From: an uncultured Comamonadaceae bacterium
GTDB lineage: Bacteria > Pseudomonadota > Gammaproteobacteria > Burkholderiales > Burkholderiaceae_C
DNA: 8,059 nucleotides
NCBI GenBank assembly: GCA_937893415.1
Contig: CALBWZ010000458.1
Coordinates: forward strand, 1 to 8,059
Direction of reading: 5' to 3'
The first letter of the stretch is position 1; each line of letters opens with the position of its first letter. The notes beneath the pieces were generated by a model. The model did no database searches. It saw nothing but the letters and a program-made list of their open reading frames with translations, and had not been told where the DNA came from. Below, one piece after another: positions 1 to 5,989 of the stretch. The position numbers were made by a program, and so were the translations under genes.

Positions 1-260
1 TGGCAGTGGCTGACGGGCGTGTGGTGTATGCAGGTTCCGGCTTGCGTGGCTATGGCAACCTCGTTATCTTGAAGCACAACACGACCTACCTCACCGCTTA
101 TGCACACAACCAAGCCCTGTTGGTGCGTGAGGATCAAGTGGTGAAACAAGGTCAGCGCATCGCCGAAATGGGCAGCAGCGATGCAGACCGTGTCAAGCTG
201 CACTTTGAGGTACGTCGTTTGGGCAAACCAGTCGACCCGACGGCTTATTTGCCCAAGTAA
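1..260 (+). CDS. nlpD: NlpD-like murein hydrolase activator, C-terminal LytM (M23) domain, partial at 5' end
   Basis: This is the last 85 codons of a gene that starts left of the window; the reading frame begins at base 3 and ends with TAA at 258-260. The fragment is the end of a LytM/M23 domain, with [26 protein letters not shown] and [20 protein letters not shown] strongly resembling the C terminus of NlpD. In that family the domain is periplasmic, anchored through an N-terminal lipoprotein and LysM region not visible here, and activates the cell-division amidase AmiC instead of cutting peptidoglycan. The first His of the catalytic HxH pair is Lys (KLH), which fits the degenerate, non-enzymatic NlpD/EnvC type. 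In many beta- and gammaproteobacteria nlpD lies beside rpoS, but here the next gene is rlmD. A strong terminator follows 20 nt after the stop. Another M23-family activator is possible but less likely. Confidence 0.9.
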   Translation, partial: AVADGRVVYAGSGLRGYGNLVILKHNTTYLTAYAHNQALLVREDQVVKQGQRIAEMGSSDADRVKLHFEVRRLGKPVDPTAYLPK

Positions 261-280
261 GCTGTGCGTCACTGCAACCA

Positions 281-310
281 ACCGGCACCGCTACAAGTGC
301 CGGTTTTTTT
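281..310 (+). terminator. Intrinsic terminator of nlpD
   Basis: A perfect 8-bp stem, ACCGGCAC at 281-288 with GTGCCGGT at 297-304, has an 8-nt loop and runs into seven T residues at 304-310. It lies 20 nt after the nlpD stop codon, so nlpD is the last gene of its transcript and rlmD probably has its own promoter in 311-369, although no convincing -35/-10 pair is visible there. Confidence 0.9.
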
Positions 311-369
311 ACGCCTGTCATGTGCCATCGATGATGAAAAGAGTGGTGTAAGACTGCGACAATAACGGG

Positions 370-1896
370 ATGAGTTCAGACACAACGCCCCCATCCTCGC
401 TCCCCTCTTCTGCCGGTGTGCCTGAAGCGCCAACAGCAACTACTCCCAACGAACAACAGGCTGCCAAGCCTCGTCCTGAGACGCCACCGCGTGGCAGCAG
501 GCCTGATGCTTGGCTGTACGTGCACAGCATGGACTTAAACGCTCAAGGTGTGGCGCATACAGACGACGGTAAGGTGGTATTCATTGACGGTGCTTTGCCA
601 GGTGAGTGGGTGAGTGCACAAGTGCACCGCAAAAAAGCGCATTATGAAATGGCCTCTTTACAGGCGGTGCACGAGTCGTCGTCCCAGCGCGTAGCCGCGC
701 CTAAATGCCCACACTTTGGCTTGCATGCGGGCAGTTGCGGCGGCTGCAAAATGCAGCATTTGCAACCCAGCACGCAAGTTGCCATCAAGCAGCGTGTCCT
801 AGAAGACAATTTGTGGCACTTGGGTAAATGCAAACCTGACTTTTTATTGCGCCCCATTGAAGGGCCCACGTGGGGTTACCGCTTTAGGGCACGCTTGTCA
901 GTGCGCTATGTGGCCAAAAAAGGCACGGTTTTGGTTGGCTTTCACGAGCGTAAAAGCCGCTACGTTGCCGACATGGGTAGCTGCGCGGTACTGCCCACCC
1001 ATGTGAGTGACTTGCTGCCCAATTTGCGCAGCCTGTTTATGTCCATGGATGCACGGGAACGCTTGGCCCAGCTTGAAGTGGCTTGTACGCATACGCAGAC
1101 AGGCATGGTGTTGCGTCATTTAGAGCCTTTGAGCGATGGCGACATGGCCAAACTGCGTGCATTTGCAGTTGTACATGGTCCCAGTGTCGAACGCCCCGCG
1201 CAGCCAAACATTCAGTGGTACTTGCAAAGCAAAGGCCCGGACACCATCAAGCTGCTTGATGAGTCAGATGGCGACTTGTATTACGACCTGACAGAGTTTG
1301 GCGTACGCATGCCTTTCAGGCCTGCCGATTTCACGCAGGTCAACCCGTTCATCAACGACGTGCTCGTGAGTAAAGCGCTTCGTTTGTTAGCGGTTCTACC
1401 CACTGAGCGTGTTATTGACTGGTTTTGTGGTTTGGGCAACTTCAGCCTGCCTTTGGCCACCATAGCCCAAGACGTGTTGGGTGTGGAGGGCAGCGAGACC
1501 TTGGTGAAACGTGCGCAAGACAACTACACCTTATTTGAAGCGTCTAAGCCCACTGGTGCGGTGGCTACCACTGGTTTTGTCGCACGCAACCTGTTTGAAA
1601 TGACGCCAGAGGTGTTGCGCAACGATGGCACAGCCGACAAATGGTTGGTAGACCCACCTCGCGACGGTGCAATGGCTTTGTGTACCGCTCTGGTTGGCGC
1701 TGTGGCGATGGCCAGCTCGGGTTGGGCACCTCCTAAACGCATTGTGTACGTGAGCTGTAACCCTGCCACTTTGGCGCGCGATGCCGGTATCTTGGTGGAC
1801 AGCGGCCTATACGCACTCAGTGCGGCTGGCGTGGTGAATATGTTTCCCCATACCGCACACGTTGAAAGCATGGCTCAGTTTGACTTGGTGGGCTGA
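370..1896 (+). CDS. rlmD: 23S rRNA (uracil(1939)-C(5))-methyltransferase RlmD
   Basis: Cytoplasmic rRNA-modifying enzyme that uses S-adenosylmethionine to methylate C5 of U1939 in 23S rRNA. The 508-residue product shows the family layout. A TRAM-like RNA-binding domain spans about 48-105. The Fe-S cluster cysteines are C113, C123, C126 and C205. QVNP is at 323-326, the SAM-binding FCGLGNFSL at about 352-360, DPP at 428-430, the nucleophile C463 in SCNP, and PHTAHVES at 493-500 with the presumed base E499. All key residues are present, so it should be active. The first 45 or so residues are rich in Pro, Ser, Thr and Ala and extend beyond the usual family N terminus. The ATG at 370 lacks a clear ribosome binding site (AATAACGGG precedes it), so the start is less sure than the family call. 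The only obvious later Met before the TRAM core, M54, would cut into that domain. It converges on the next, minus-strand gene. Confidence 0.95.
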   Translation: MSSDTTPPSSLPSSAGVPEAPTATTPNEQQAAKPRPETPPRGSRPDAWLYVHSMDLNAQGVAHTDDGKVVFIDGALPGEWVSAQVHRKKAHYEMASLQAVHESSSQRVAAPKCPHFGLHAGSCGGCKMQHLQPSTQVAIKQRVLEDNLWHLGKCKPDFLLRPIEGPTWGYRFRARLSVRYVAKKGTVLVGFHERKSRYVADMGSCAVLPTHVSDLLPNLRSLFMSMDARERLAQLEVACTHTQTGMVLRHLEPLSDGDMAKLRAFAVVHGPSVERPAQPNIQWYLQSKGPDTIKLLDESDGDLYYDLTEFGVRMPFRPADFTQVNPFINDVLVSKALRLLAVLPTERVIDWFCGLGNFSLPLATIAQDVLGVEGSETLVKRAQDNYTLFEASKPTGAVATTGFVARNLFEMTPEVLRNDGTADKWLVDPPRDGAMALCTALVGAVAMASSGWAPPKRIVYVSCNPATLARDAGILVDSGLYALSAAGVVNMFPHTAHVESMAQFDLVG

Positions 1897-1940
1897 TCTA
1901 AGCTGCGTTAAAGTCCGATGGACACACGCTCCCGGCCATT

Positions 1941-1975
1941 AAAAAAGGCACTGGGCATATGCGCAGTGGCTTTTT
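1941..1975. terminator. Probable bidirectional terminator between convergent genes
   Basis: A run of six A (1941-1946) precedes GGCACTG (1947-1953), and CAGTGGC (1964-1970) followed by five T (1971-1975) closes the stem with one G-G mismatch. The A- and T-runs let it work on both strands. It lies 44 nt past the rlmD stop and 22 nt past the stop of the minus-strand membrane protein gene, as expected for shared termination of convergent genes. Confidence 0.75.
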
Positions 1976-1997
1976 GATTTAGGGAAAGGCTGCTTGC

Positions 1998-2687
1998 TTA
2001 GTCGTCGCCGCCAAAAATACCCAACAGCATCAACAAATTTTGGAAAATGTTGATCAAGCTCAGGTAGATGCTCAAAGTGGCCGTGATGTAGTTGGTCTCG
2101 CCACCATCGATGACGCGCTTGATATCGACCAACAAAAATGCACTGAAGATGGCCACAGCCAGCATAGACAACACAATCATGCCGGTAGAACTGGCCACAA
2201 ACATGTTGATCAACATGCCGACAATCAACAGCACCACACCAATGGTGAGCCACTGGTTCAAGCCGCTTAAGTCGCGCTTGACAACGGTGGCCAATGAGGC
2301 CATGGCAAAAAACACGCCGGCGGTACCACCGAAAGCCATCATCACCAAATCAGCGCCATTGCTGAAACCAAGCACCATGGCAATGAGACGTGAAATCATC
2401 AAACCCATGAAGAATGTAAAACCCAACAGCACTGGAACGCCAGCGGCTGTGTTTTTAAATTTGTTGATGGCGTAAATGAAGCCGAAGGCGCCGGCTAAAA
2501 ACACCACAATACCCATCATGCCACTCATGGCAGCTGTGATGCCTGTAGAGACGCCAATCCAGGCGCCAGCCACGGTGGGTAGCAAACTGATAGCCAGCAA
2601 CCAATATGTGTTGCGTAAAACCTTGTTGCGCTGCGCGTTGGATGCGCTGGCGCCAAAGCTACCAAAGGATTCAACTTGACGGTTCAT
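1998..2687 (-). CDS. Bax inhibitor-1/YccA family integral membrane protein
   Basis: A 229-residue inner-membrane protein made almost wholly of hydrophobic segments, about seven predicted from the pattern, after a short polar N terminus (MNRQVESFGSFG). The C-terminal stretch LLVDIKRVIDGG, NYITATLSIYLSLINIF and QNLLMLLGIFGGDD matches the Bax inhibitor-1 (UPF0005) signature. The Asp residues in it correspond to the family's pH-sensing, Ca2+-leak-related acidic residues. Length matches bacterial YbhL/YccA proteins (about 220-235). In E. coli YccA modulates FtsH protease activity; whether this copy does so is unknown. An upstream in-frame ATG at 2729 would add 14 residues, but the start at 2687 is preferred because GGAG lies 10 nt before it and the protein then begins as in relatives. 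The gene stands alone on the minus strand, with a strong hairpin in its leader. Confidence 0.92.
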   Translation of the reverse strand: MNRQVESFGSFGASASNAQRNKVLRNTYWLLAISLLPTVAGAWIGVSTGITAAMSGMMGIVVFLAGAFGFIYAINKFKNTAAGVPVLLGFTFFMGLMISRLIAMVLGFSNGADLVMMAFGGTAGVFFAMASLATVVKRDLSGLNQWLTIGVVLLIVGMLINMFVASSTGMIVLSMLAVAIFSAFLLVDIKRVIDGGETNYITATLSIYLSLINIFQNLLMLLGIFGGDD

Positions 2688-2697
2688 GAGGTTTATT

Positions 2698-2701
2698 CTC
2701 C
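2698..2701 (-). promoter_or_regulatory. Ribosome binding site of the Bax inhibitor-1 family gene
   Basis: On the minus strand GGAG is followed by 10 nt (AATAAACCTC) and then the ATG at 2687-2685. This decides the start over the in-frame ATG at 2729, whose codons would have to run through the leader hairpin. Confidence 0.65.
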
Positions 2702-2708
2702 TATGTTG

Positions 2709-2728
2709 TGCTTTGGAGTCCCAAAGCA
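2709..2728 (-). promoter_or_regulatory. Perfect 8-bp hairpin/dyad in the 5' leader of the Bax inhibitor-1 family gene
   Basis: TGCTTTGG at 2709-2716 and CCAAAGCA at 2721-2728 form a perfect 8-bp inverted repeat with a 4-nt loop, extendable by a G-T pair. It lies 7 nt upstream of the GGAG site on the minus strand. No T-run follows in either direction, so it is not a standard terminator. As RNA it could stabilise the leader or influence ribosome access; as DNA it could be a repressor site. Function is inferred from position only. Confidence 0.5.
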
Positions 2729-2863
2729 TTTGAACAGTTTACTAAATAGTGATGCACTGGCGCGATACAAGCCATTGACGCCACAAGCTGTGAGGTTAAT
2801 GTGACTGTAATGTAGGCAATATTGGCATTTTGGTCGGCATTACAGCGTTATGCTAGTTGGTGT

Positions 2864-2899
2864 GGTGTTGTTACACCTGTGCAGTTCACATCCTATAAC
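2864..2899 (+). promoter_or_regulatory. Possible promoter with overlapping dyad upstream of the GlcG-like gene
   Basis: A -10-like TATAAC at 2894-2899 lies 18 nt downstream of a weak -35-like GTTACA at 2870-2875. The inverted repeat GGTGT-TGTT-ACACC at 2864-2877 overlaps the -35 position and could be an operator half-site pair. The -10 to start codon distance (about 30 nt) is reasonable for a short leader. Matches are partial, so this is a candidate only. Confidence 0.3.
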
Positions 2900-2918
2900 A
2901 ATATAGACCCCCTAAACC

Positions 2919-2925
2919 AAGGAAA
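2919..2925 (+). promoter_or_regulatory. Ribosome binding site of the GlcG-like gene
   Basis: AAGGAAA ends 4 nt before the ATG at 2930, a good Shine-Dalgarno placement. It fixes the start at 2930 even though the same frame stays open upstream to 2822. Confidence 0.75.
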
Positions 2926-2929
2926 GTTC

Positions 2930-3337
2930 ATGAAAAACAAGTCCGTACTCGAATTAGCAGACGTTAAACTTATATTAGCAGCAGCAGAGGCAGAAGCCGT
3001 TAAAAACGGCTGGGGCGTAGCGATTGCTGTCGTCGACGATGGTGGCAACATGCTGGGCTTTAGCCGCTTAGACAACGTTGCACCCGTGTCCGCTCATATT
3101 GCAGCTTCAAAAGCACACACATCAGCGATGGGTTGCCGCGAGTCTGGTGCGTATGAAAAAGTCATCAACGATGGCCGCGTATCGTTCTTAAGTGCCCCTG
3201 TCATCAACGGCATGCTTGAAGGCGGTGTGCCAGTCATGAAAGATGGCCAATGTATCGGTGCTGTCGGCGTCAGCGGTGTGAAGTCTACTGAAGACGCACA
3301 AATTGCCAAGGCTGGTATTGCGGCTTTAGGTCTGTAA
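2930..3337 (+). CDS. GlcG/HbpS-family (DUF336) protein
   Basis: A 135-residue protein of the GlcG/HbpS-like fold. Visible family marks are the N-terminal helix LELADVKLILAAAEAEAVKN, the strand and turn VAIAVVDDGGNMLGFSRLD, SAHIAASKAHTSA, the GGVPVMKDGQCIGAVGVSG segment, and the C-terminal helix ending in AGIAALGL. Length is typical for the family (about 130-150). HbpS of Streptomyces binds haem and acts as a redox sensor, while GlcG is encoded in glycolate operons. Many relatives sit singly beside catabolic genes with no assigned role, and this one is best described as unknown. No signal peptide is seen, so it is probably cytoplasmic. It has its own ribosome binding site and a downstream terminator, so it appears monocistronic. 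Upstream in-frame codons from 2822 are not supported because the family N terminus and the ribosome site both point to 2930. Confidence 0.9.
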   Translation: MKNKSVLELADVKLILAAAEAEAVKNGWGVAIAVVDDGGNMLGFSRLDNVAPVSAHIAASKAHTSAMGCRESGAYEKVINDGRVSFLSAPVINGMLEGGVPVMKDGQCIGAVGVSGVKSTEDAQIAKAGIAALGL

Positions 3338-3395
3338 TTGCGCAGCGCAAGCAGTTGCATATAAGTGTTCCTCAGCAGCGCGCGGTGGTTGCTGA
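3338..3395. repeat. Two inverted repeats after the GlcG-like gene
   Basis: Directly after the stop codon, TTGCGC-A-GCGCAA (3338-3350) is a near-palindrome with 6-bp arms. Next, TCAGCA (3372-3377) pairs with TGCTGA (3390-3395) around a 12-nt loop. Neither has a T-run. They may be part of the 3' end structure of the transcript or protein-binding sites; no family is recognised. Confidence 0.4.
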
Positions 3396-3417
3396 TGCAG
3401 GGCACCTCATGACCTAC

Positions 3418-3445
3418 AAAAGGGCTGCTGTTACAGCTCTTTTTT
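3418..3445 (+). terminator. Intrinsic terminator downstream of the GlcG-like gene
   Basis: AAAAGGGCTG (3418-3427) pairs with CAGCTCTTTT (3434-3443), including one G-T pair, around a 6-nt loop and ends in a run of six T (3440-3445). It lies about 80 nt beyond the stop codon. The A-run on the left arm means it could also stop transcription arriving from the right. Confidence 0.8.
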
Positions 3446-3566
3446 GTGTCAAAAGTTAGGTGCCTCAAAGGCGCTAGCCATGACACACCGCACATGTCGT
3501 TTGAATTTAGGCGCTGGTTGTTCAAATCACCTGATGCGGTTTACGGCACGGTAGCCGGTGCCGTAA
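3445..3566. repeat. Nested inverted repeats upstream of the PhyH pseudogene
   Basis: Three dyads occur here. TGTGTCA (3445-3451) pairs with TGACACA (3481-3487). Inside it, GTGCCT and AGGCGC form a smaller hairpin around CAA. TTACGGCAC (3541-3549) and GTGCCGTAA (3558-3566) form a perfect 9-bp stem with an 8-nt loop, ending 3 nt before the first open codon of the pseudogene frame. No T-run follows the last hairpin, so an operator, leader structure or remnant of a short dispersed palindromic element is possible. No protein-coding gene is supported in 3338-3569. Confidence 0.5.
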
Positions 3567-3569
3567 TGT

Positions 3570-4227
3570 GTGCTTGGATTGTTGTGGGGTTCCACTGCGC
3601 CAACATTGCTAACTGCAGAGCAACGTCAATCCTTTGAGCGTGACGGCTACATTCTTATTCCGTCACTGTTTGATGCTGACGCAACAGCGTATTTGGAAAC
3701 AGCCATGGAAGCGGACAAACCAACCCGCAGCCATTTGTATGATTGCCATGATGAGACAGGCGCGACAACCAAGGTGGCGGTTTGGAACCACCCTGGCAAC
3801 AGTGCATAAAGCTTGACCGCCTGCTCAGCGCGGGTGGTTGACACCATGGCAGATGTGCTTGGCGGTGAGGTGTATCACTGCCATTCAAAACTGACAGCCC
3901 AAAAAACCTATGAGTGTGGTGCATGGGCGTGGCATCAGGATTGTGGCTATTGGTACGCCAACGGCTGTCTGTTCCCTTTGATGGCACCGTTCTGATCAGA
4001 ACCGTTCACCCAACCGACGCTGGACGCTGATTTGTTACTACAACGCGACACGTAACAACCCATTTTTAGATCACCATCACCCCCAATGCACCTCGCTTAA
4101 CAAAGTCTCTGACGGTGCCCTTAAATTAGCTGGCGCCAGACATGCAAGTGTTGGGGACAACAACGCTTTCATGACCAAGTCCGTTGCGCCACCGGACATT
4201 AAGAAATCAGATCAAAGCTCAACGTAG
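3570..4227 (+). pseudogene. Phytanoyl-CoA dioxygenase (PhyH)-like gene, degenerate
   Basis: Remnant of an Fe(II)/2-oxoglutarate-dependent oxygenase of the PhyH family. The first part (3570-3806) reads LTAEQRQSFERDGYILIPSL through VAVWNHPGNSA and then meets TAA at 3807-3809. The same frame continues with [20 protein letters not shown] and [20 protein letters not shown], including the HxD metal pair in WHQD, and stops at 3993-3995. In the next frame, from about 3985 to TAG at 4225-4227, the family C terminus appears: HRSDQN, RRWTLICYYNATRNNP, then DHHHPQCTSLNKV. Its His is probably the distal metal ligand. Relatives have about 70 residues between LFP and HRSDQN that are absent here, so an internal deletion near 3984 changed the frame. 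Cys replaces the usual Tyr in WHQDYGYW and YHYHSK. No good start codon or ribosome site is visible; the frame opens at GTG 3570 or TTG 3606. Function is lost. It may once have served the operon downstream. Confidence 0.88.
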
Positions 4228-4232
4228 ATAGC

Positions 4233-4283
4233 TTACATGTTGAGGACTCGCGTAGTCTTGGTCAGTGTGTTGTGAGCATGTAA
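4233..4283. repeat. Inverted repeat TTACATG...CATGTAA between pseudogene and operon
   Basis: TTACATG (4233-4239) and CATGTAA (4277-4283) are perfect 7-bp arms, 37 nt apart, with a smaller GACT-CGCGT-AGTC dyad (4245-4257) inside. It lies 5 nt past the pseudogene stop and is followed by more A residues, not T. Possible remnant 3' structure or regulatory site; weak evidence. Confidence 0.3.
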
Positions 4284-4295
4284 AAAATTCATTCA

Positions 4296-4326
4296 ACGGT
4301 GATGCAATATCACTTGATTTCACCGT
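4296..4326. promoter_or_regulatory. Candidate operator upstream of the SDR-transketolase operon
   Basis: ACGGTGA (4296-4302) and TCACCGT (4320-4326) form a perfect 7-bp inverted repeat with a 17-nt spacer. Nested within it, GTGAT (4299-4303) pairs with ATCAC (4309-4313). The two options share the left arm, so three GTGA/TCAC half-sites are present. The element ends 45 nt before the operon start codon, where a repressor or activator site would be expected. No regulator gene is in the window and no known operator consensus is matched. Confidence 0.4.
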
Positions 4327-4361
4327 GCAAGCTAACCAGAATTGACATCACATAAAACTGT

Positions 4362-4365
4362 GGAG
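4362..4365 (+). promoter_or_regulatory. Ribosome binding site of the SDR gene
   Basis: GGAG followed by a 6-nt spacer (TTAAAC) and ATG at 4372. This selects the start at 4372, not the upstream in-frame codon at 4342, which would add ten residues ahead of the usual SDR N terminus. Confidence 0.75.
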
Positions 4366-4371
4366 TTAAAC

Positions 4372-5121
4372 ATGTTGTTGGCGAACAAAGTTGTATTGAT
4401 TACTGGCGGTGCAGGCCCTAATGGCCTGGGTTTTGCTTCAGCAAAAATAATGGCAGCACATGGGGCGCGTGTTGTTATTGTTGATCTACCGCAGGCTAAT
4501 GCGGTTGCTGCTGCACGTGCATTGGGCGAGCAACACATCGGTTTGTCTGGGGACGTAACGGATACTCAATCTTGTCAGGCCGCCGTCCAAGCTGCGTTGT
4601 CACAAACTGGTCACATCGATATTTTGTTGAACAACGCTGGTATCACGCAGTCTAGAAAAACCTTGGACATCACACAGTCTGACTATGACGCTGTTTTAGA
4701 TGTGAGCTTGAGGGGCACGCTGAATATGACCCAAGCTGTATTGCCCTCTATGCAGGCCCGTCAGTCTGGGTCTATTATTTGTATGTCATCGGTGTCAGCG
4801 CAGCGTGGTGGCGGTATTTTAGGAGGCGCTCATTACTCCGCTGCAAAGGCAGGTATCTTAGGGCTGTCACGTGCCATGGCTAGGGAGTTTGGCGCTGACA
4901 ATATCCGTGTGAATTGCATCACGCCAGGCCTGATCGAAACCGACATCAATAAAGGCTTGATACCAGATAACCGCATGGCCGGAATTTTAGAACAAATCCC
5001 TTTGAATCGAATTGGTGCGCCAGATGATGTGGCCGGGTGTGTGTTGTTTCTGGCCAGCGATTTGTCCAAGTATGTCACCGGCGTCACCCTTGATGTCAAC
5101 GGTGGCATGTTGATTCATTAA
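4372..5121 (+). CDS. SDR-family NAD(P)-dependent oxidoreductase
   Basis: A 249-residue classical short-chain dehydrogenase/reductase, cytoplasmic, probably oxidising or reducing a hydroxyl/keto group of the operon's substrate. Visible marks are the nucleotide-binding loop TGGAGPNGLG (11-20), the acidic D38 after the second strand (which suggests NAD(H) preference), GDV (60-62), NNAG (87-90), catalytic S140, and Y155 and K159 in YSAAK. RVNCITPGLIET (179-190) and the usual C-terminal GVTLDVNGGM follow. The glycine loop is two residues longer than the common TGxxxGxG spacing, and Ser140 to Tyr155 is 15 residues instead of the usual 13. The position of the fourth catalytic residue, normally Asn in NLxG, is S112 (VSLRG). 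These changes look like subfamily traits and not decay, because every other motif is intact. It is the first gene of the operon, 16 nt before the transketolase N subunit. Substrate unknown; FabG-like annotation would be too specific. Confidence 0.93.
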   Translation: MLLANKVVLITGGAGPNGLGFASAKIMAAHGARVVIVDLPQANAVAAARALGEQHIGLSGDVTDTQSCQAAVQAALSQTGHIDILLNNAGITQSRKTLDITQSDYDAVLDVSLRGTLNMTQAVLPSMQARQSGSIICMSSVSAQRGGGILGGAHYSAAKAGILGLSRAMAREFGADNIRVNCITPGLIETDINKGLIPDNRMAGILEQIPLNRIGAPDDVAGCVLFLASDLSKYVTGVTLDVNGGMLIH

Positions 5122-5137
5122 CCGAATTGGGCATGCT

Positions 5138-5989
5138 ATGCATACAAGCAATCCAGTGGTACAGCGACTGACACACAGTGCGTGGAAAATCCGACGCTTC
5201 GCCCTGCGCATGGGTGAGGTGCAAGGCCAAGGCTACATAGCACAGGCCCTGGGTATGGCCGACATTCTGGCCGTTGCTTATTGCCATGCGTTGAATGTCA
5301 AGGCAGGCGCTCCCGATTGGGCGCAGCGCGATAGGTTTTTGCTGTCTCACGGCCATTACGCGATCGCGCATTACGCCGCGTTGATTGTGGCTGGTCTGCT
5401 GCCTGAAGAAGAGCTTGAAACCTATGGCTGCGACGACAGCCGGTTGCCTATGTCTGGCATGGCAAAGTACACGCCACATATGGAGATCTCTGGTGGTTCA
5501 CTGGGACAAGGGTTGGCGATTGGCGTCGGTATCGCTTTGGGCCTGAGGCACCAAGGCAACGCAGCGTTTGTGTACAACTCTATGTCTGACGGTGAGTTGG
5601 ACGAAGGATCAACTTGGGAGGCTGCTATGGGTGCGGCCCATCACGGACTTGGTCATTTAATTTGTTTGGTCGATGTCAATAACCAACAAGCAGACGGTCC
5701 ATCCGGTCAGGTCATGCGGTTTGAACCTTTGGAAGACAAGTGGCGTGCGTTTGGATGGCATGTACAGCGCGTTGATGGCAATGACCTGGCGTCAGTGTTG
5801 CAGGCATTTGACACAGCTCGGCAGTTGCACGGAGATCAACCTCGGGTTATTCTTTTTGATACCTTGATGGGCAAAGGTATACCGTTTATAGAAACCCGCG
5901 AGAAAAATCACTTCACCCGAGTGGATCCACACGAGTGGCAGCAAGCCATTGCTTTTCTTGATGCCAATGAACCGGGGGTGCAACCATGA
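5138..5989 (+). CDS. Transketolase, N-terminal (TPP-binding) subunit
   Basis: A 283-residue split-transketolase subunit carrying the thiamine-diphosphate pyrophosphate-binding domain. Visible are the active-site region LLSHGHYAIAHYAAL (68-82), EISGGSLGQGLAIGVG (116-131) and the TPP/Mg2+ motif SDGELDEGSTWEA (150-162) followed by DVNNQQADG (179-187). GKGIPFIE (245-252) and a closing H-x-W helix (HEWQQAI) follow. SDG replaces GDG at the motif start, a common variant in split transketolases. The full enzyme, with the downstream subunit, would move a two-carbon ketol unit between sugar phosphates or related aldehydes. Known split transketolases include ordinary pentose-phosphate enzymes and specialised ones such as AptAB for apulose 4-phosphate, so the substrate is open. 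The start at 5138 has only a weak upstream TTGGG site and may depend on translation from the SDR gene 16 nt upstream. It overlaps the next gene by 4 nt. Confidence 0.94.
   Translation: MHTSNPVVQRLTHSAWKIRRFALRMGEVQGQGYIAQALGMADILAVAYCHALNVKAGAPDWAQRDRFLLSHGHYAIAHYAALIVAGLLPEEELETYGCDDSRLPMSGMAKYTPHMEISGGSLGQGLAIGVGIALGLRHQGNAAFVYNSMSDGELDEGSTWEAAMGAAHHGLGHLICLVDVNNQQADGPSGQVMRFEPLEDKWRAFGWHVQRVDGNDLASVLQAFDTARQLHGDQPRVILFDTLMGKGIPFIETREKNHFTRVDPHEWQQAIAFLDANEPGVQP

Noticed and set aside
2092..2475. Plus-strand open frame of 127 codons opposite the Bax inhibitor-1 family gene
   Set aside because: Thr/Met/Pro-rich translation typical of an antisense shadow, no ribosome site, and the minus-strand gene is clear.
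3094..3525. Minus-strand open frame of 143 codons across the GlcG-like gene and its terminator
   Set aside because: It overlaps a well-supported gene and runs through a terminator hairpin; no recognisable domain.
3446..3637. Plus-strand open frame of 63 codons before the PhyH remnant
   Set aside because: No ribosome site or family resemblance, and it spans the inverted repeats; it could hold the displaced start of the PhyH gene but nothing supports this.
3570..3995. Two separate small genes on either side of the TAA at 3807
   Set aside because: Both pieces are in the same frame and together match consecutive parts of one PhyH protein, so a single broken gene explains them better.
4342..4370. 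TTGACA at 4342-4347 as a -35 promoter box for the operon
   Set aside because: At 17-nt spacing the -10 position would fall on the ribosome binding site and touch the start codon, with a poor match.
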